This document shows positions 28,395 through 37,034 of a stretch of 64,000 nucleotides of DNA, in pieces; positions within the stretch are counted from its first letter, which is position 1; each line of letters begins with the position of its first letter. The notes beneath the pieces are model-generated. The model was not told the DNA's origin, searched no databases, and saw only the letters and a program-made list of their open reading frames with translations. Origin of the DNA: Xanthomonas fragariae (lineage in GTDB: Bacteria; Pseudomonadota; Gammaproteobacteria; Xanthomonadales; Xanthomonadaceae); the NCBI RefSeq assembly GCF_900183975.1, contig NZ_LT853882.1, positions 3,031,501 through 3,095,500 on the forward strand, read 5' to 3'. Made by a program: the position numbers and the translations under genes.

Positions 28395-29069
28395 CTACAG
28401 GCGATAAATATCTAAAGCAACCGACAACAAGGAAGAGTCACCTTTGACCAAAGCATAAAGAGTCCCCTGGTCAACCCTGTGCAGCGCACCGATTTGAGCC
28501 AGTGAAACTACTTGACCATCGATCTCGGCAATTGCCTCTCCCTTTTTCGGAAGTCCTGATTTGTTTTTTGAATACGTCATGAGGCGCGTTTTACCATTAG
28601 TGACCCAGGCTCCCACGTATTTGTCGTCTGAGTGATCGTGTGATGGCGATACGAGAATTGAATCGACCAATACGCCCTTTGACAGCGCACCATCTTTAGC
28701 TGCAAGAGAATTACCCTTATCAATCTTCTCGGGACGAGGATCTATATCACCAATAATCCCTGGCTTCGCCTGAATTTTTAGGTTGGTGGACAGGCAGTAG
28801 GTATCACCAGAATAATAGTCATCAAATTGAGCACACGTGCCTTTGATTGCATGAACTCGGACATTGTCAACCTTACTTACCTTGGCTAGGGGGACTACCA
28901 AATTCGCACTCCCGCCCTCCACATAGAAATTGTCTTTAAGCTGAGACTTTTCTGAACATAAAGCCCTAGCAGCACTGTCTCGTTGGTCATTTGACCGGGC
29001 CTGCCCGACCGCTAGGCCGGCAAGCATAAGCACGCAAATCGAATTTAAGGCAACCCTAACTATGGACAT
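28395..29069 (-). CDS. Exported hypothetical protein in bacteriocin cluster
   Basis: The 224-aa product has a signal peptide (MSIVRVALNSICVLMLAGLA, cleavage near GQARS). The mature part has two Cys-containing strands (GTCAQFDDYYSGDTYC) and a charged middle segment with SPSHDHSDDKY. ATG at 29069 is chosen because AAAGGTG is seven bases upstream; a GTG at 29078 also exists. It starts 31 bp after the second HExxH toxin gene, a position consistent with an immunity protein for that toxin, though no sequence family supports this. Confidence 0.65.
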   Translation of the reverse strand: MSIVRVALNSICVLMLAGLAVGQARSNDQRDSAARALCSEKSQLKDNFYVEGGSANLVVPLAKVSKVDNVRVHAIKGTCAQFDDYYSGDTYCLSTNLKIQAKPGIIGDIDPRPEKIDKGNSLAAKDGALSKGVLVDSILVSPSHDHSDDKYVGAWVTNGKTRLMTYSKNKSGLPKKGEAIAEIDGQVVSLAQIGALHRVDQGTLYALVKGDSSLLSVALDIYRL

Positions 29070-29099
29070 CGAAAGCACCTTTTTAACGCGAATGTAAAA

Positions 29100-29869
29100 T
29101 CAAGGAGTTGGAACAACGATAGTCGGAGTTACCTCACTATATCCACCAACAACCTTTGTATCACTGGGACCGAGCACGCCTATGCTGAGATAATTTGCAA
29201 CACCCCTCACAATATCATTGGCAAATTTCTCACTTTGATTGAACTCAGCATTGGTAAAACCATCTTGATAGAGGTTCTGGTAAAGGGTTCGAGCAGCTGC
29301 TGCGTTATGTGCCAGCTCATGCATCACCAAGAAATTCGCCCCTCCCATTAGATCAGAATACCCCTTGATGGTGTCAATGTTTATTGATATTTGCGGATCT
29401 CCGTTGTTATAGTCGGACTGCCCAGTCGCAAACCCATTGCTATAGCTAGTGCCCGCTTCGTTTACCTTATAGTCTGCATTGAGCATCAGACTCTTGATTT
29501 CAGACATCTGCACGGTTGAACCATCGCTCATTTGCATATAAGCGTTATCAGGAAGCGAGCTGATAGAGTCTTTAACAAAGTAGATTGCATCGTCAAATTT
29601 AACCAGAGCGGCAGACTCTTCCGCTGTCAACGCACGCGTGAAGTTGAGATCGTATTCCGGCGCTATTGGCGGAGGAGTGCCGCCCCCACCTGGAGGACTG
29701 ATCGGTCCGGGCTGCTCAACTGGCGGTGAAGGGGGAATAGTCGGAGGCGGACTCGGGGTGGGTTCACCACAATCGGAGGAATTTCAGTGGGCGGCTCACT
29801 TGGATCGACGTCCGCAGCGGCTGCCGCACCTGCGACTAGGAACAGCTCTTCGTTTGTCAGCTCTCTCAT
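29100..29869 (-). pseudogene. Double-glycine-leader HExxH zincin toxin, frameshifted copy
   Basis: The start encodes MRELTNEELFLVAGA plus AAAADVDPSEPPTE, identical or nearly so to the gene at 32375-33103, and the linker VVNPP. After this an A is missing (CCC-CGAGT against CCC-ACGAGT in the intact copy) near 29755, so the ATG frame runs into a dead end. In the next frame the linker PPPTIPPSPPVEQPGPI continues and then a domain with LVMHELAHNAAAA, an HExxH zinc-binding motif, reaches the stop at 29100. Restored length would be about 256 aa. Without correction the leader is separated from the toxin domain. Confidence 0.78.
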
Positions 29870-30068
29870 CACAGCGCTCCATGCAATACTTGGATTAGAA
29901 AATCACTATTTCGCTTTCCTTTCTTTCTAAACAGCACTCTCAATTAACCCCTAGTAAAATAAATAATACCCCCGTGTGAAGCGGACTCACACAGAGATAG
30001 GGATAGCAAATTCAAATCATTTCAAGAAAATGATGGCTCTGTCCGCCCTTATTTTTGGCATATTTCCG

Positions 30069-30563
30069 TCATTTCTCTAACGTAACTGTTTCAAAAGTAG
30101 CATCTGGTGCGTATTCATGCGCCCACCTCAGGACTGATATCTCTGCATCTAGGTTCTTATTACTCCTCGGCACGAACAACGTGAATGTAGGATCTTTTGA
30201 GCAAGAGGCGCCCGACTTCTTAGTGTCGGCCCCGCAACTAAAGTGTATGAGCCCAGCGGCTTCGATCGTGTTATCGCTCTTAATCGCAACCGCACCTTTC
30301 TCGATGCAGCTCTTGTATCGGCAGCCTGATATCAATGTCAAGCCATTCCCGGCATCAACATCTTTATTCGGCGGACCACTCAGAGCTTCTCCAAACTGCT
30401 GAACCAGTAGCTTTCCGGGAACAATATAGTCACCCGCTGACTGACCAAAGTAAGTCGACAAGACACCAGCATTAATTTTTGCCGGCGAAGCTGTGGCCGC
30501 AATGCCTACCAATAACGCCAAGATCATTAGCGTGATCAATACAATTCTCTTATTATTCTTCAT
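30069..30563 (-). CDS. Exported or membrane-anchored hypothetical protein in bacteriocin cluster
   Basis: The 164-aa product begins MKNNKRIVLITLMILALLVG, a signal peptide or membrane anchor. The mature region contains four cysteines (SGCRYKSC and FSCGAD, SCSKD), suggesting two disulfides, and a C-terminal strand-rich part. A GAGGTG element precedes the ATG. It lies between the IS-disrupted fragment and the second toxin copy. Function unknown; an immunity or accessory role is only a positional guess. Confidence 0.6.
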   Translation of the reverse strand: MKNNKRIVLITLMILALLVGIAATASPAKINAGVLSTYFGQSAGDYIVPGKLLVQQFGEALSGPPNKDVDAGNGLTLISGCRYKSCIEKGAVAIKSDNTIEAAGLIHFSCGADTKKSGASCSKDPTFTLFVPRSNKNLDAEISVLRWAHEYAPDATFETVTLEK

Positions 30564-30806
30564 CTAGCACCTCACATTATATAAGTCAAGATTTAACCTC
30601 CACCCGGCACGCTGCCATTCGTAATATCCTGCTGAATGAGTGCGGCCTCCTTGTCTCGCCTTGTATCATATGCATCGCCAAAGTCGTTCAGATTCGTAAC
30701 AGCATCCTGCCGACGTCCCGTTGTTACTTGAATCCCAAAATCGGCGATTGCTTTCGAAGACAGATCATTTAACTCACTTCGAAGTCTGAACGATCCGGAC
30801 GCACCT

Positions 30807-31664
30807 AGAGCGTGTTATGAACTTTGAAAGAGGGTGGCTGCATTTCCAAGCATCAGGATCGTGAAGACGACGAAGTGCAAACCGGCCAAGGTTTCCGGCA
30901 ATCGCTCGTAGTCGCGTGCCAGCCGTCTGAAACGATTGGCCCATCCGAAGCTGCGCTCGACAACCCAACGGCGCGGCAGCAAGACAAAGCCTTTTTTCGC
31001 TTCTTGCAGCTTGATCACGTGCAACTCAATGCCTTCTTCCGTGGCCGCCTGCGCCGGTTCTTGACCGGTGTAGCCCTGATCAACAAAGGCGATCTTGACC
31101 GTTTCACCGGTCACGTGTTGTACCTCTTGTGCCAACGATCGGACTTGCGCGCGCTCCTGCTCATTAGCCGGCGTCACCTGGACAGCGAGCAGATGTCCAA
31201 GCGTATCGACCGCCATGTGTACCTTGCTGCCTTTCTTGCGTTTATAGCCATCGTATCCAGCACGCGGCCCGCTTTCGCAGGTGGACTGCAGCGTGCGAGC
31301 ATCGAAAATGACCGCGCTCGGCTGGCCTTTTTTCCCTTGCGCCACACGCAAGAGTGAGCGCAGATCACTGACCATGGCCTCAAAGCAGCCCGCTTGCAGC
31401 CAGCGCTGTGTTTGCTGATACACCGCTTCCCAGGGCGGAAAATCGTTGGGAAGCAATCGCCATGGTGCGCCGGCGCGCGCGATCCACCGCAGTGCGTTGA
31501 ACATCGCGCGTAGCTCATACTTGCGCTGCGGTGCCTGCACGTCCATCAGCGTCAAATAGGGAGCCGCAAAGGCCCATTCTTCGTCGGAAATATCGGTGGA
31601 ATAAGGCTTACGAGGCTTCATCCGTATACGTTAGCGTGACAAGGGCAAAGTTCATAACACGCTC
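30807..31664 (-). mobile_element. IS5-family insertion sequence, copy 2
   Basis: Same element as at 16371-17227, inverted, 858 bp. CTAG flanks both sides (terminal base shared), a clean target duplication. It sits in a small frame of the bacteriocin cluster, at the centre of a perfect 12-bp inverted repeat AACGATCCGGAC / GTCCGGATCGTT. Confidence 0.93.
30815..31621 (-). CDS. IS5-family transposase (copy 2)
   Basis: 268-aa intact DDE transposase, same signatures as copy 1 (FDARTLQST, FVDQGYTGQ, VERSFGWANRF), with LHVIKL and the ending LFQSS shared with copy 3. Copies 2 and 3 are closer to each other than to copy 1. Confidence 0.95.
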   Translation of the reverse strand: MKPRKPYSTDISDEEWAFAAPYLTLMDVQAPQRKYELRAMFNALRWIARAGAPWRLLPNDFPPWEAVYQQTQRWLQAGCFEAMVSDLRSLLRVAQGKKGQPSAVIFDARTLQSTCESGPRAGYDGYKRKKGSKVHMAVDTLGHLLAVQVTPANEQERAQVRSLAQEVQHVTGETVKIAFVDQGYTGQEPAQAATEEGIELHVIKLQEAKKGFVLLPRRWVVERSFGWANRFRRLARDYERLPETLAGLHFVVFTILMLGNAATLFQSS

Positions 31665-31794
31665 TAGGTCCGGATCGTTTAACCAGCGATCTAATCCAAA
31701 GATCTGAAACAACTATTTTATAATAGCCACTTCCAAACGCACCTAGTCGCGAGCGGATAAATAATAACTATTTCTCGCAGCTCCCATTCCGTTT

Positions 31795-32361
31795 TCAGTG
31801 CTTAGGTTTTGGATAATTTTTTTCTTCTATAACCGTCAATGCAGAAACGCAAGGTGAAGTCACGTCAGTGGTGGATATTGATATGACATAAGGCCCTTTG
31901 AACAGAGTAGCCGGGCGAGTCCAAGACGCACCTCTGATTGACGCTCTAGGTTCGCGCATCCTTTCAGCGAAACCCATATTTTTAACAAAACTATCGTATG
32001 TCTCGCAGCCTTCCATCTTAGAATCGGGAAAAAAAGCAGACAGGGAACCAACTACCCATTCCCGGCTTTTAGCGTCTTCTCGATGAGAGCCAAATCTAAG
32101 CTCTTTTATCTGCGAAGATGGCGCACTGAACGAGGTCTTGTAGTATCGATGAAGGGATTCATCCTTGAGGATGGACGTTTCGCCCCCTGCAACGATATTT
32201 TCAACCTGACTTTGGTTGACGTAACCACCTCCATCAAATAAAGAGATAATTTTTTCAACCTGCTTTTCGGCACAATATGCATGTGGGGCCATGACACCAA
32301 AAGCCAACATTCCAGCCATGCTAAAAATAAGTTTGCTTCGATTGCATTTAAATGCTTTCAT
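31795..32361 (-). CDS. Exported protein next to zincin toxin; candidate immunity protein
   Basis: The 188-aa protein has a signal peptide ending near PHAYCAEK. It is a paralogue of the product at 27126-27710: both have a helix-rich N-terminal part, FGxHRxD, GCExYxxxVKxxxF, MREPRAxIRGASW, KGPY and STTDVTSPC. It starts 13 bp after the stop of the intact HExxH gene, the classic position of an immunity gene. Export to the periplasm fits a toxin that acts on a periplasmic or membrane target. Function is inferred, not shown by a named family. Confidence 0.65.
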   Translation of the reverse strand: MKAFKCNRSKLIFSMAGMLAFGVMAPHAYCAEKQVEKIISLFDGGGYVNQSQVENIVAGGETSILKDESLHRYYKTSFSAPSSQIKELRFGSHREDAKSREWVVGSLSAFFPDSKMEGCETYDSFVKNMGFAERMREPRASIRGASWTRPATLFKGPYVISISTTDVTSPCVSALTVIEEKNYPKPKH

Positions 32362-32374
32362 AAAGCCCGCCCTC

Positions 32375-33103
32375 TCAGTTCCCGTTGTATACAGACTCGT
32401 AATACTGCTTCACCGTTTGCCCTCCTCCGTGATCTTGATTTCCATACCAAGTCGCGAGTTGATTCATTGCTTGCTCCTGTGTCAATGTCGATCCTATCTG
32501 GTTATAAATGCTTGTAACTTCAGCTGGATATTGATTCAGCGTCGTCGGCTCGACTTGATTGACAAAGTTCAGCTCAAAAACCAATGAGCCGGCCTCATTA
32601 TTTAACCAAGTATTCACATACTGTTCCTGGCTAGGATTGGAAGTCCCATAATCAACGGGATTATAAACATGATATAACTCATGACTAAGAATTGTTGCAG
32701 CTTCCAGAGTTGTACCCGCATAATTGTCGTCAATAAAAATTTGGCCACTTTCAACATCTCCCTTAAGAGCGCCAAGATCCTTAAAGGCGGGATGTCTTTC
32801 GCTAGCGACGTATTGCGCAAGCAAATTTTTTACCGCGTCGCTTTTATTGAGGTATTCATCCACACCAGTTCCAAGCCCGCTCACTACCGCTGGTGAAGGT
32901 GTAGGACTACCACCTCCCCCGCCTGGGGGAGTTATCGGACCTGGCTGCTCAACTGGCGGCGAAGGGGGAATAGTCGGAGGTGGACTCGTGGGCGGGTTAA
33001 CCACAATTGGTGGCATCTCAGTGGGTGGCTCACTTGGATCGACGTCCGCAGCAGCAGCGGCGCCCGCTACTAGGAATAGCTCTTCGTTTGTCAATTCTCT
33101 CAT
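32375..33103 (-). CDS. Double-glycine-leader secreted HExxH zincin, putative bacteriocin
   Basis: The 242-aa product begins with MRELTNEELFLVAGA, a leader of the class processed by C39 peptidases (double-glycine type with GA). The next 50 residues form a Pro/Gly-rich linker (PPPTIPPSPPVEQPGPI, then GGGGG). The C-terminal 150 residues carry ILSHELYHVYN with the zinc motif HELYH at 141-145 and a downstream NNEAGSLVFEL that could supply the third ligand. It lies 110 bp after the C39 ABC transporter gene on the same strand. I infer a metallopeptidase toxin exported by that transporter. No closer family is known to me. Confidence 0.75.
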   Translation of the reverse strand: MRELTNEELFLVAGAAAAADVDPSEPPTEMPPIVVNPPTSPPPTIPPSPPVEQPGPITPPGGGGGSPTPSPAVVSGLGTGVDEYLNKSDAVKNLLAQYVASERHPAFKDLGALKGDVESGQIFIDDNYAGTTLEAATILSHELYHVYNPVDYGTSNPSQEQYVNTWLNNEAGSLVFELNFVNQVEPTTLNQYPAEVTSIYNQIGSTLTQEQAMNQLATWYGNQDHGGGQTVKQYYESVYNGN

Positions 33104-33213
33104 TACAGTGCTCCATCGTGTGCGTTGACTTTAGATACGATCGTTTTTCTCATTGAATACGCTACTGCATTTTCCTTCCAAAAATATTTATTGAACGTTT
33201 CGACTTATCATTG

Positions 33214-35424
33214 CTAGTTAGATTTTTTGGTGACATCCACATCAACGCTGCCTTCAAAGGATCTAGGCTGCTCCTTGATCAAAGGTCTCAGATTTCCGCT
33301 CACGAAGAGATACTGCATATCGCACATCCGAGAGATGTTCTTGTCGTGCGTTACGATGACTGTGGTCGCGCCAATACTCCTGACGTTCTTCATCAGCTGT
33401 ATGCCCATCTGCTCATCAACCCCAGTCGTTGGCTCATCCATCAACAACAACTTGGTGCGCCTGTAAAAGGCTCTGGCCAAGAAGATCCGTTGTTTCTGAC
33501 CACCTGACAGCGTGTTTCCCAAGTCGCCAACTCTGGTGTTGAAGCCCATTGGCATGCGCTGGATATCGTCGTGGATACACGCCAATTTTGCAGCCTGCAC
33601 CAGGCGCTCTTGGTCAATGTGCTCATCGAACATAGAGATGTTTTCCGACAACGTTCCTGACAACAGATTGTCTCCTTGCATGACGATGCTGACCTTGCTT
33701 CGGTAGCTCGACTTCCCCACTTTGCGCAGATCCTCTTCATTGACTAAGAAGTCCCCGACTTGAAGATCTTCAAGCCCCGCCAGAACGCGGACGAGTGTGG
33801 TCTTGCCCACGCCTGAGTTCCCGACGATCGCAATCACTTGGCCTGCCGGGGCTCTGAGCTGCAAAGCACTCATGATCCACTTGTCCGTGGACGAGTAGCG
33901 GAAGTAGCCGTTGACAATGGCAATGGCGGGCGCGGCATCCTCCAGTGCGCCGTTACCATGCAAAAACGACTCAGGCTCGCTGTGGGTGATGTCTGAAATG
34001 CGTTCTGTGTGCAAACGAAGCAGCCGGAGCTGCATCAAGTAGTCGGCCAAGTTGATGCTGCGTTGGCTGAACTGCGTCGCGTAGATCAAAAAGACCGTCA
34101 GCACCCCGACCGTCATATCCCCACTGAGCACCAACCGGGTGCCTTCCCAAATTACAAAGATGCGGCACAGGCCCTGGATGAGGAGCTGGACAGAATCGAA
34201 CCCGATGCGGATCCGCTCGGCCCCGATTGTCGCGTTGGTCGCTTTCGCGCTGTAGTTCGTGAAGCGCGACGCCCAGAGCGCTGACTTGTTGAACAGCTTG
34301 ATGGGCTGGATGCTTCGGACCGTTTCGTAGAGCAAGCTTTGCCGGCGTGCATCAATGTTGATCTGGTCGAGGTTGGCTTCTTTGAGCTTGGCGTAGTAGG
34401 CGTAGCGCGAACCCACATAGGCAATGGTGAAAGCCAACAAAGCGAAGGCAAGCGGCGCGTCGTAGCTCATCAAGAGCAACAGCATGAGGAAAGACATCAC
34501 CCCATCGATGACCGCTTCCAGCATCTTCGTCGTGAGTGACTGCTGGATGGAGTAGATCGACTGGAAGCGGCTTGAAATATCCCCGGTGTGCCGCTTTACG
34601 AAATACGACTGGGGTAGCGACACCAAGTGACGGAACAAGTTGCTGCTCCACCGTAAGCCAGTGGTCGAAGAGATCCACAGCGAGGTCCACTTCCTGGCAA
34701 CGGTCAAGACGAGCTGGACCAGGAGCACGATCGAAAAGCCGATCGCCAATGTGGTGACCAGGCCATCGTACTTGACGCTGAGCACCTGATCCATGGTCAG
34801 TCGCAGATATTGCGGCGCAATCAGCGCACAGCCTTCCAAGAAGAGCGCCAAGATGCCCACAACCCAGAACGCGGGCACCAGGGACCGAAGCGAGCCTGCA
34901 AGATCGCGAAGCGATACCGATGGCACGCTCTTGATCTTCTTGAAGGCCGGGCCTGGATGCGCTTCCAACGCAATGCCGCTAAAGAGTTCATCGAACTCGT
35001 CGAGCTTGATCTTCTTGACGCCTGTTGCGGGATCGCTGATGTGCACGTGGCCGCCCCGCACAGCCGTCAACACGACAAAGTGCCCGTGGTGCAGGTGGAC
35101 CATGCAAGGCAGCAACAGCTTGGGCAGTTCGTAAAGCTCCAAGCGAAGCGGACGCGTTGTGAGCCCGTTGGCATCAGCGATTTCAATCAGCGAAGCGAGC
35201 GTTGCACCACTGGTCGACACCGTAAAGCGGTTGCGAAGCTCCCCGAGGCTCGTTTCATGGCCGTAGTAGGAAAGCAGCATCGCAATGCAGGCCAGACCAC
35301 ACTCACTGGACTCCGTCTGGCGGATATGAGGCACACGGCGCTTTGATGAGAACACCAGGCTTGGTTCAGCAGAGCGATCCGGCTCGGCATCGCCATTGGC
35401 GGATGGTGTCAAGACGTCCTTCAT
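33214..35424 (-). CDS. C39-peptidase ABC exporter (bacteriocin/microcin secretion)
   Basis: The 736-aa protein has an N-terminal C39 peptidase (residues about 30-160) with catalytic Q36, C42 (SSECGLACIAM), H115 (HHGHFVVL) and D131 (DPATG). A six-helix ABC transmembrane domain follows (about 165-460), then an ATPase with GNSGVGKTTL, LSGGQKQRI and LLLMDEPTTGVD. It is the CvaB/RaxB type: it cuts leaders after GG or GA and exports the cargo through HlyD and TolC. Its ATG overlaps the HlyD stop (ATGA). All catalytic residues are present, so it should be functional by itself. Confidence 0.93.
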   Translation of the reverse strand: MKDVLTPSANGDAEPDRSAEPSLVFSSKRRVPHIRQTESSECGLACIAMLLSYYGHETSLGELRNRFTVSTSGATLASLIEIADANGLTTRPLRLELYELPKLLLPCMVHLHHGHFVVLTAVRGGHVHISDPATGVKKIKLDEFDELFSGIALEAHPGPAFKKIKSVPSVSLRDLAGSLRSLVPAFWVVGILALFLEGCALIAPQYLRLTMDQVLSVKYDGLVTTLAIGFSIVLLVQLVLTVARKWTSLWISSTTGLRWSSNLFRHLVSLPQSYFVKRHTGDISSRFQSIYSIQQSLTTKMLEAVIDGVMSFLMLLLLMSYDAPLAFALLAFTIAYVGSRYAYYAKLKEANLDQINIDARRQSLLYETVRSIQPIKLFNKSALWASRFTNYSAKATNATIGAERIRIGFDSVQLLIQGLCRIFVIWEGTRLVLSGDMTVGVLTVFLIYATQFSQRSINLADYLMQLRLLRLHTERISDITHSEPESFLHGNGALEDAAPAIAIVNGYFRYSSTDKWIMSALQLRAPAGQVIAIVGNSGVGKTTLVRVLAGLEDLQVGDFLVNEEDLRKVGKSSYRSKVSIVMQGDNLLSGTLSENISMFDEHIDQERLVQAAKLACIHDDIQRMPMGFNTRVGDLGNTLSGGQKQRIFLARAFYRRTKLLLMDEPTTGVDEQMGIQLMKNVRSIGATTVIVTHDKNISRMCDMQYLFVSGNLRPLIKEQPRSFEGSVDVDVTKKSN

Positions 35425-36730
35425 CGCTTTTCACCCGTCAAGCGCGATCCCATGGTTTGGAAGGGGTCAAACATCCACTCCCAGATCTTGCGGCCCTCCA
35501 AGATCAGCTCCGCGTCCACCTCCATCCCCGGCAGGAAGGACTTCGTTTCTTGGGCGACTCCGATGGTTTGAGAAGGCAAGGCCACCTTGGCCGTATAAAC
35601 CGGCTCAGTGGGCGACTGGCGACCATAGCGGCGCTCCAACTCACCGAGCGGACTCGTTTGCGTCGACAGCGATGCGATGCGCCCCTGGATGGCGCCATAC
35701 TTTGCTTTCGGGAATGCGGCGATGTTGAGCAGCACCTCGGTGCCGACCGTCACATGTCCGATGGCCCTGGAAGGAATAAGAATTTCAGCTTCGAATACCG
35801 ACTCGCTTGGGGTGATGGACGCGATGATCGAGTCGGTGCCAATGCGCTGACCTTGGGATGCATAGATTGCTGCAACAGTGCCGCTCAAGGGTGAGGTAAT
35901 GGTTTGCAGCCGGTCAGACTTGGCTCTGGCCACTTGATCTTCGATTGATCTTCGATCGTGGATTTTTCGCGCTCGATTTCACTTGCTTGTCTGCTGGCCG
36001 TTGTCTTTATCTCGGTGATTTCACCCAGCAATGCGGCACGTTGATTGCGAAGTGTGGACTGCTGCGCGCGGGCATCCTGGATCTGCGCCTCTGCATCCAA
36101 GAGGGCATTTTCGTAGGTGAGGTAGGTGTATTTGGACACATACTTCTCAGCAAGCAGCGGCTCAATGGTCTTCAACAGTTCTTTGTTCTTGGCGTATTTC
36201 CTTTCCAAGATTGAGATCTTGCGAGCGACTTCCTGCATCGCACCGCTCGTTTCTTCGACTTGACGCGTCAGTTCCCGCTCGCGCTGGCCGGAAAAGTCAT
36301 GCGCCTGCAATTGCTCCTTGGTCAGCTCTTCTGATCGGGTGCGCGCACGCTTAATCGTCTCATCGGACAGAGAGCGGCCCGCTTCGTCGGTAATGTCGGC
36401 TGACAGCTCCGCGAGCACTTGGCCCTTCTTGACCAAGGCATTAGGCTTCAATGTCGTTGAAAGGATGAGGCCAGGCGTTCCACTGCGGATGTCCACTCGC
36501 CCATGCGTGGAAATGATCTGGCCCGACACGTGCTCCCGCTTGGAGTAGGACGCGGTCAGAACAAACGTGGCCAGCAAGAGGAAAAGCGCACAGCCGCAGC
36601 CAATCCAGATCCGGATGGACGAGGGAAACGCATCTTTTAGGTCGCCGAGTGTGGAAGTTGTCTCTGGCCCCTTCCGCTTGCGAAAAAGCGGTTGTTCTGC
36701 GTCATCCGTCTGACGTGACTCGCTATCCAT
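35421..36730 (-). pseudogene. HlyD-family membrane fusion protein, frameshifted by tandem duplication
   Basis: The N-terminal part (from MDSESRQTDDAEQPLFRKRK) has one membrane helix near residues 45-65, a biotinyl-lipoyl-like half-motif and a long coiled coil. This frame dies soon after KSTIEDQ. The C-terminal part (ARAKSDRLQTITSPLSGTVA to the end LTGEKR) is in another frame. An 11-bp tandem duplication at 35935-35956 accounts for the shift: with a single copy the frame joins as KSTIEDQVARAKSDR. Restored length is about 430 aa, normal for adaptors of peptide exporters. Start ATG at 36730 chosen over a more upstream start. Confidence 0.88.
35935..35956 (-). repeat. 11-bp tandem duplication inside hlyD-like gene
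   Basis: TGATCTTCGAT occurs twice head to tail (35935-35945 and 35946-35956). Removing one copy restores the adaptor frame. Confidence 0.92.
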
Positions 36731-37034
36731 AGCACCTACACTTCGAGATCTACTGCACAACTTGCGTGAGTTGAGGCTACCCGCGCAGACATTAAAATTA
36801 CATTTGCATTTTGTTGATCTGGCGTTGGCATTGGCGCCAAACCTAAGGTTGCAAGCCCCACGCTACTGCTTTTTCAGCAACAAAGGTTTGCGTCAAGCGA
36901 AGGTTCGTTGCGCAAAGCGCAGCCACACATTGCGGAGTCGGACAACGGCGGATAGCGCAGAGAACGCGTCAACATCAACTTAGAGCACGTGCTGCTCCCA
37001 ATCGTTATCACGCCGATCCTAGGCTTCCACCACA
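36731..37034. other. Intergenic region upstream of the secretion operon
   Basis: About 300 bp, AT-richer near 36790-36820 (minus strand TGTAATTTTAATG), which is a plausible promoter region of the hlyD-ABC operon, but no clear -35/-10 pair was identified. Confidence 0.35.

Larger units (their letters stand above)
30593..31709 (-). pseudogene. Small gene remnant interrupted by IS5-family copy 2
   Basis: Joining the flanks of the IS with one CTAG copy gives a continuous frame from about 31709 to the stop at 30593: IFGLDRWLNDPDLGASGSF, then SSKAIADFGIQVTTGRRQDA and the end NGSVPGGG. A stop precedes this frame at about 31712, with no ATG after it, so the fragment is either started by TTG or already a 5'-truncated remnant. 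The ending with three Gly is unusual. No family recognised. It would have been part of the same operon. Confidence 0.5.

Noticed and set aside
30781..31690. Inverted repeat around IS copy 2 as a transcription terminator
   Set aside because: No T run follows the stem on the minus strand and the sequence is coding on that strand when the IS is removed.
36731..37034. Possible CRISPR or regulatory repeat array between HlyD and the effector
   Set aside because: No regularly spaced repeats are present.
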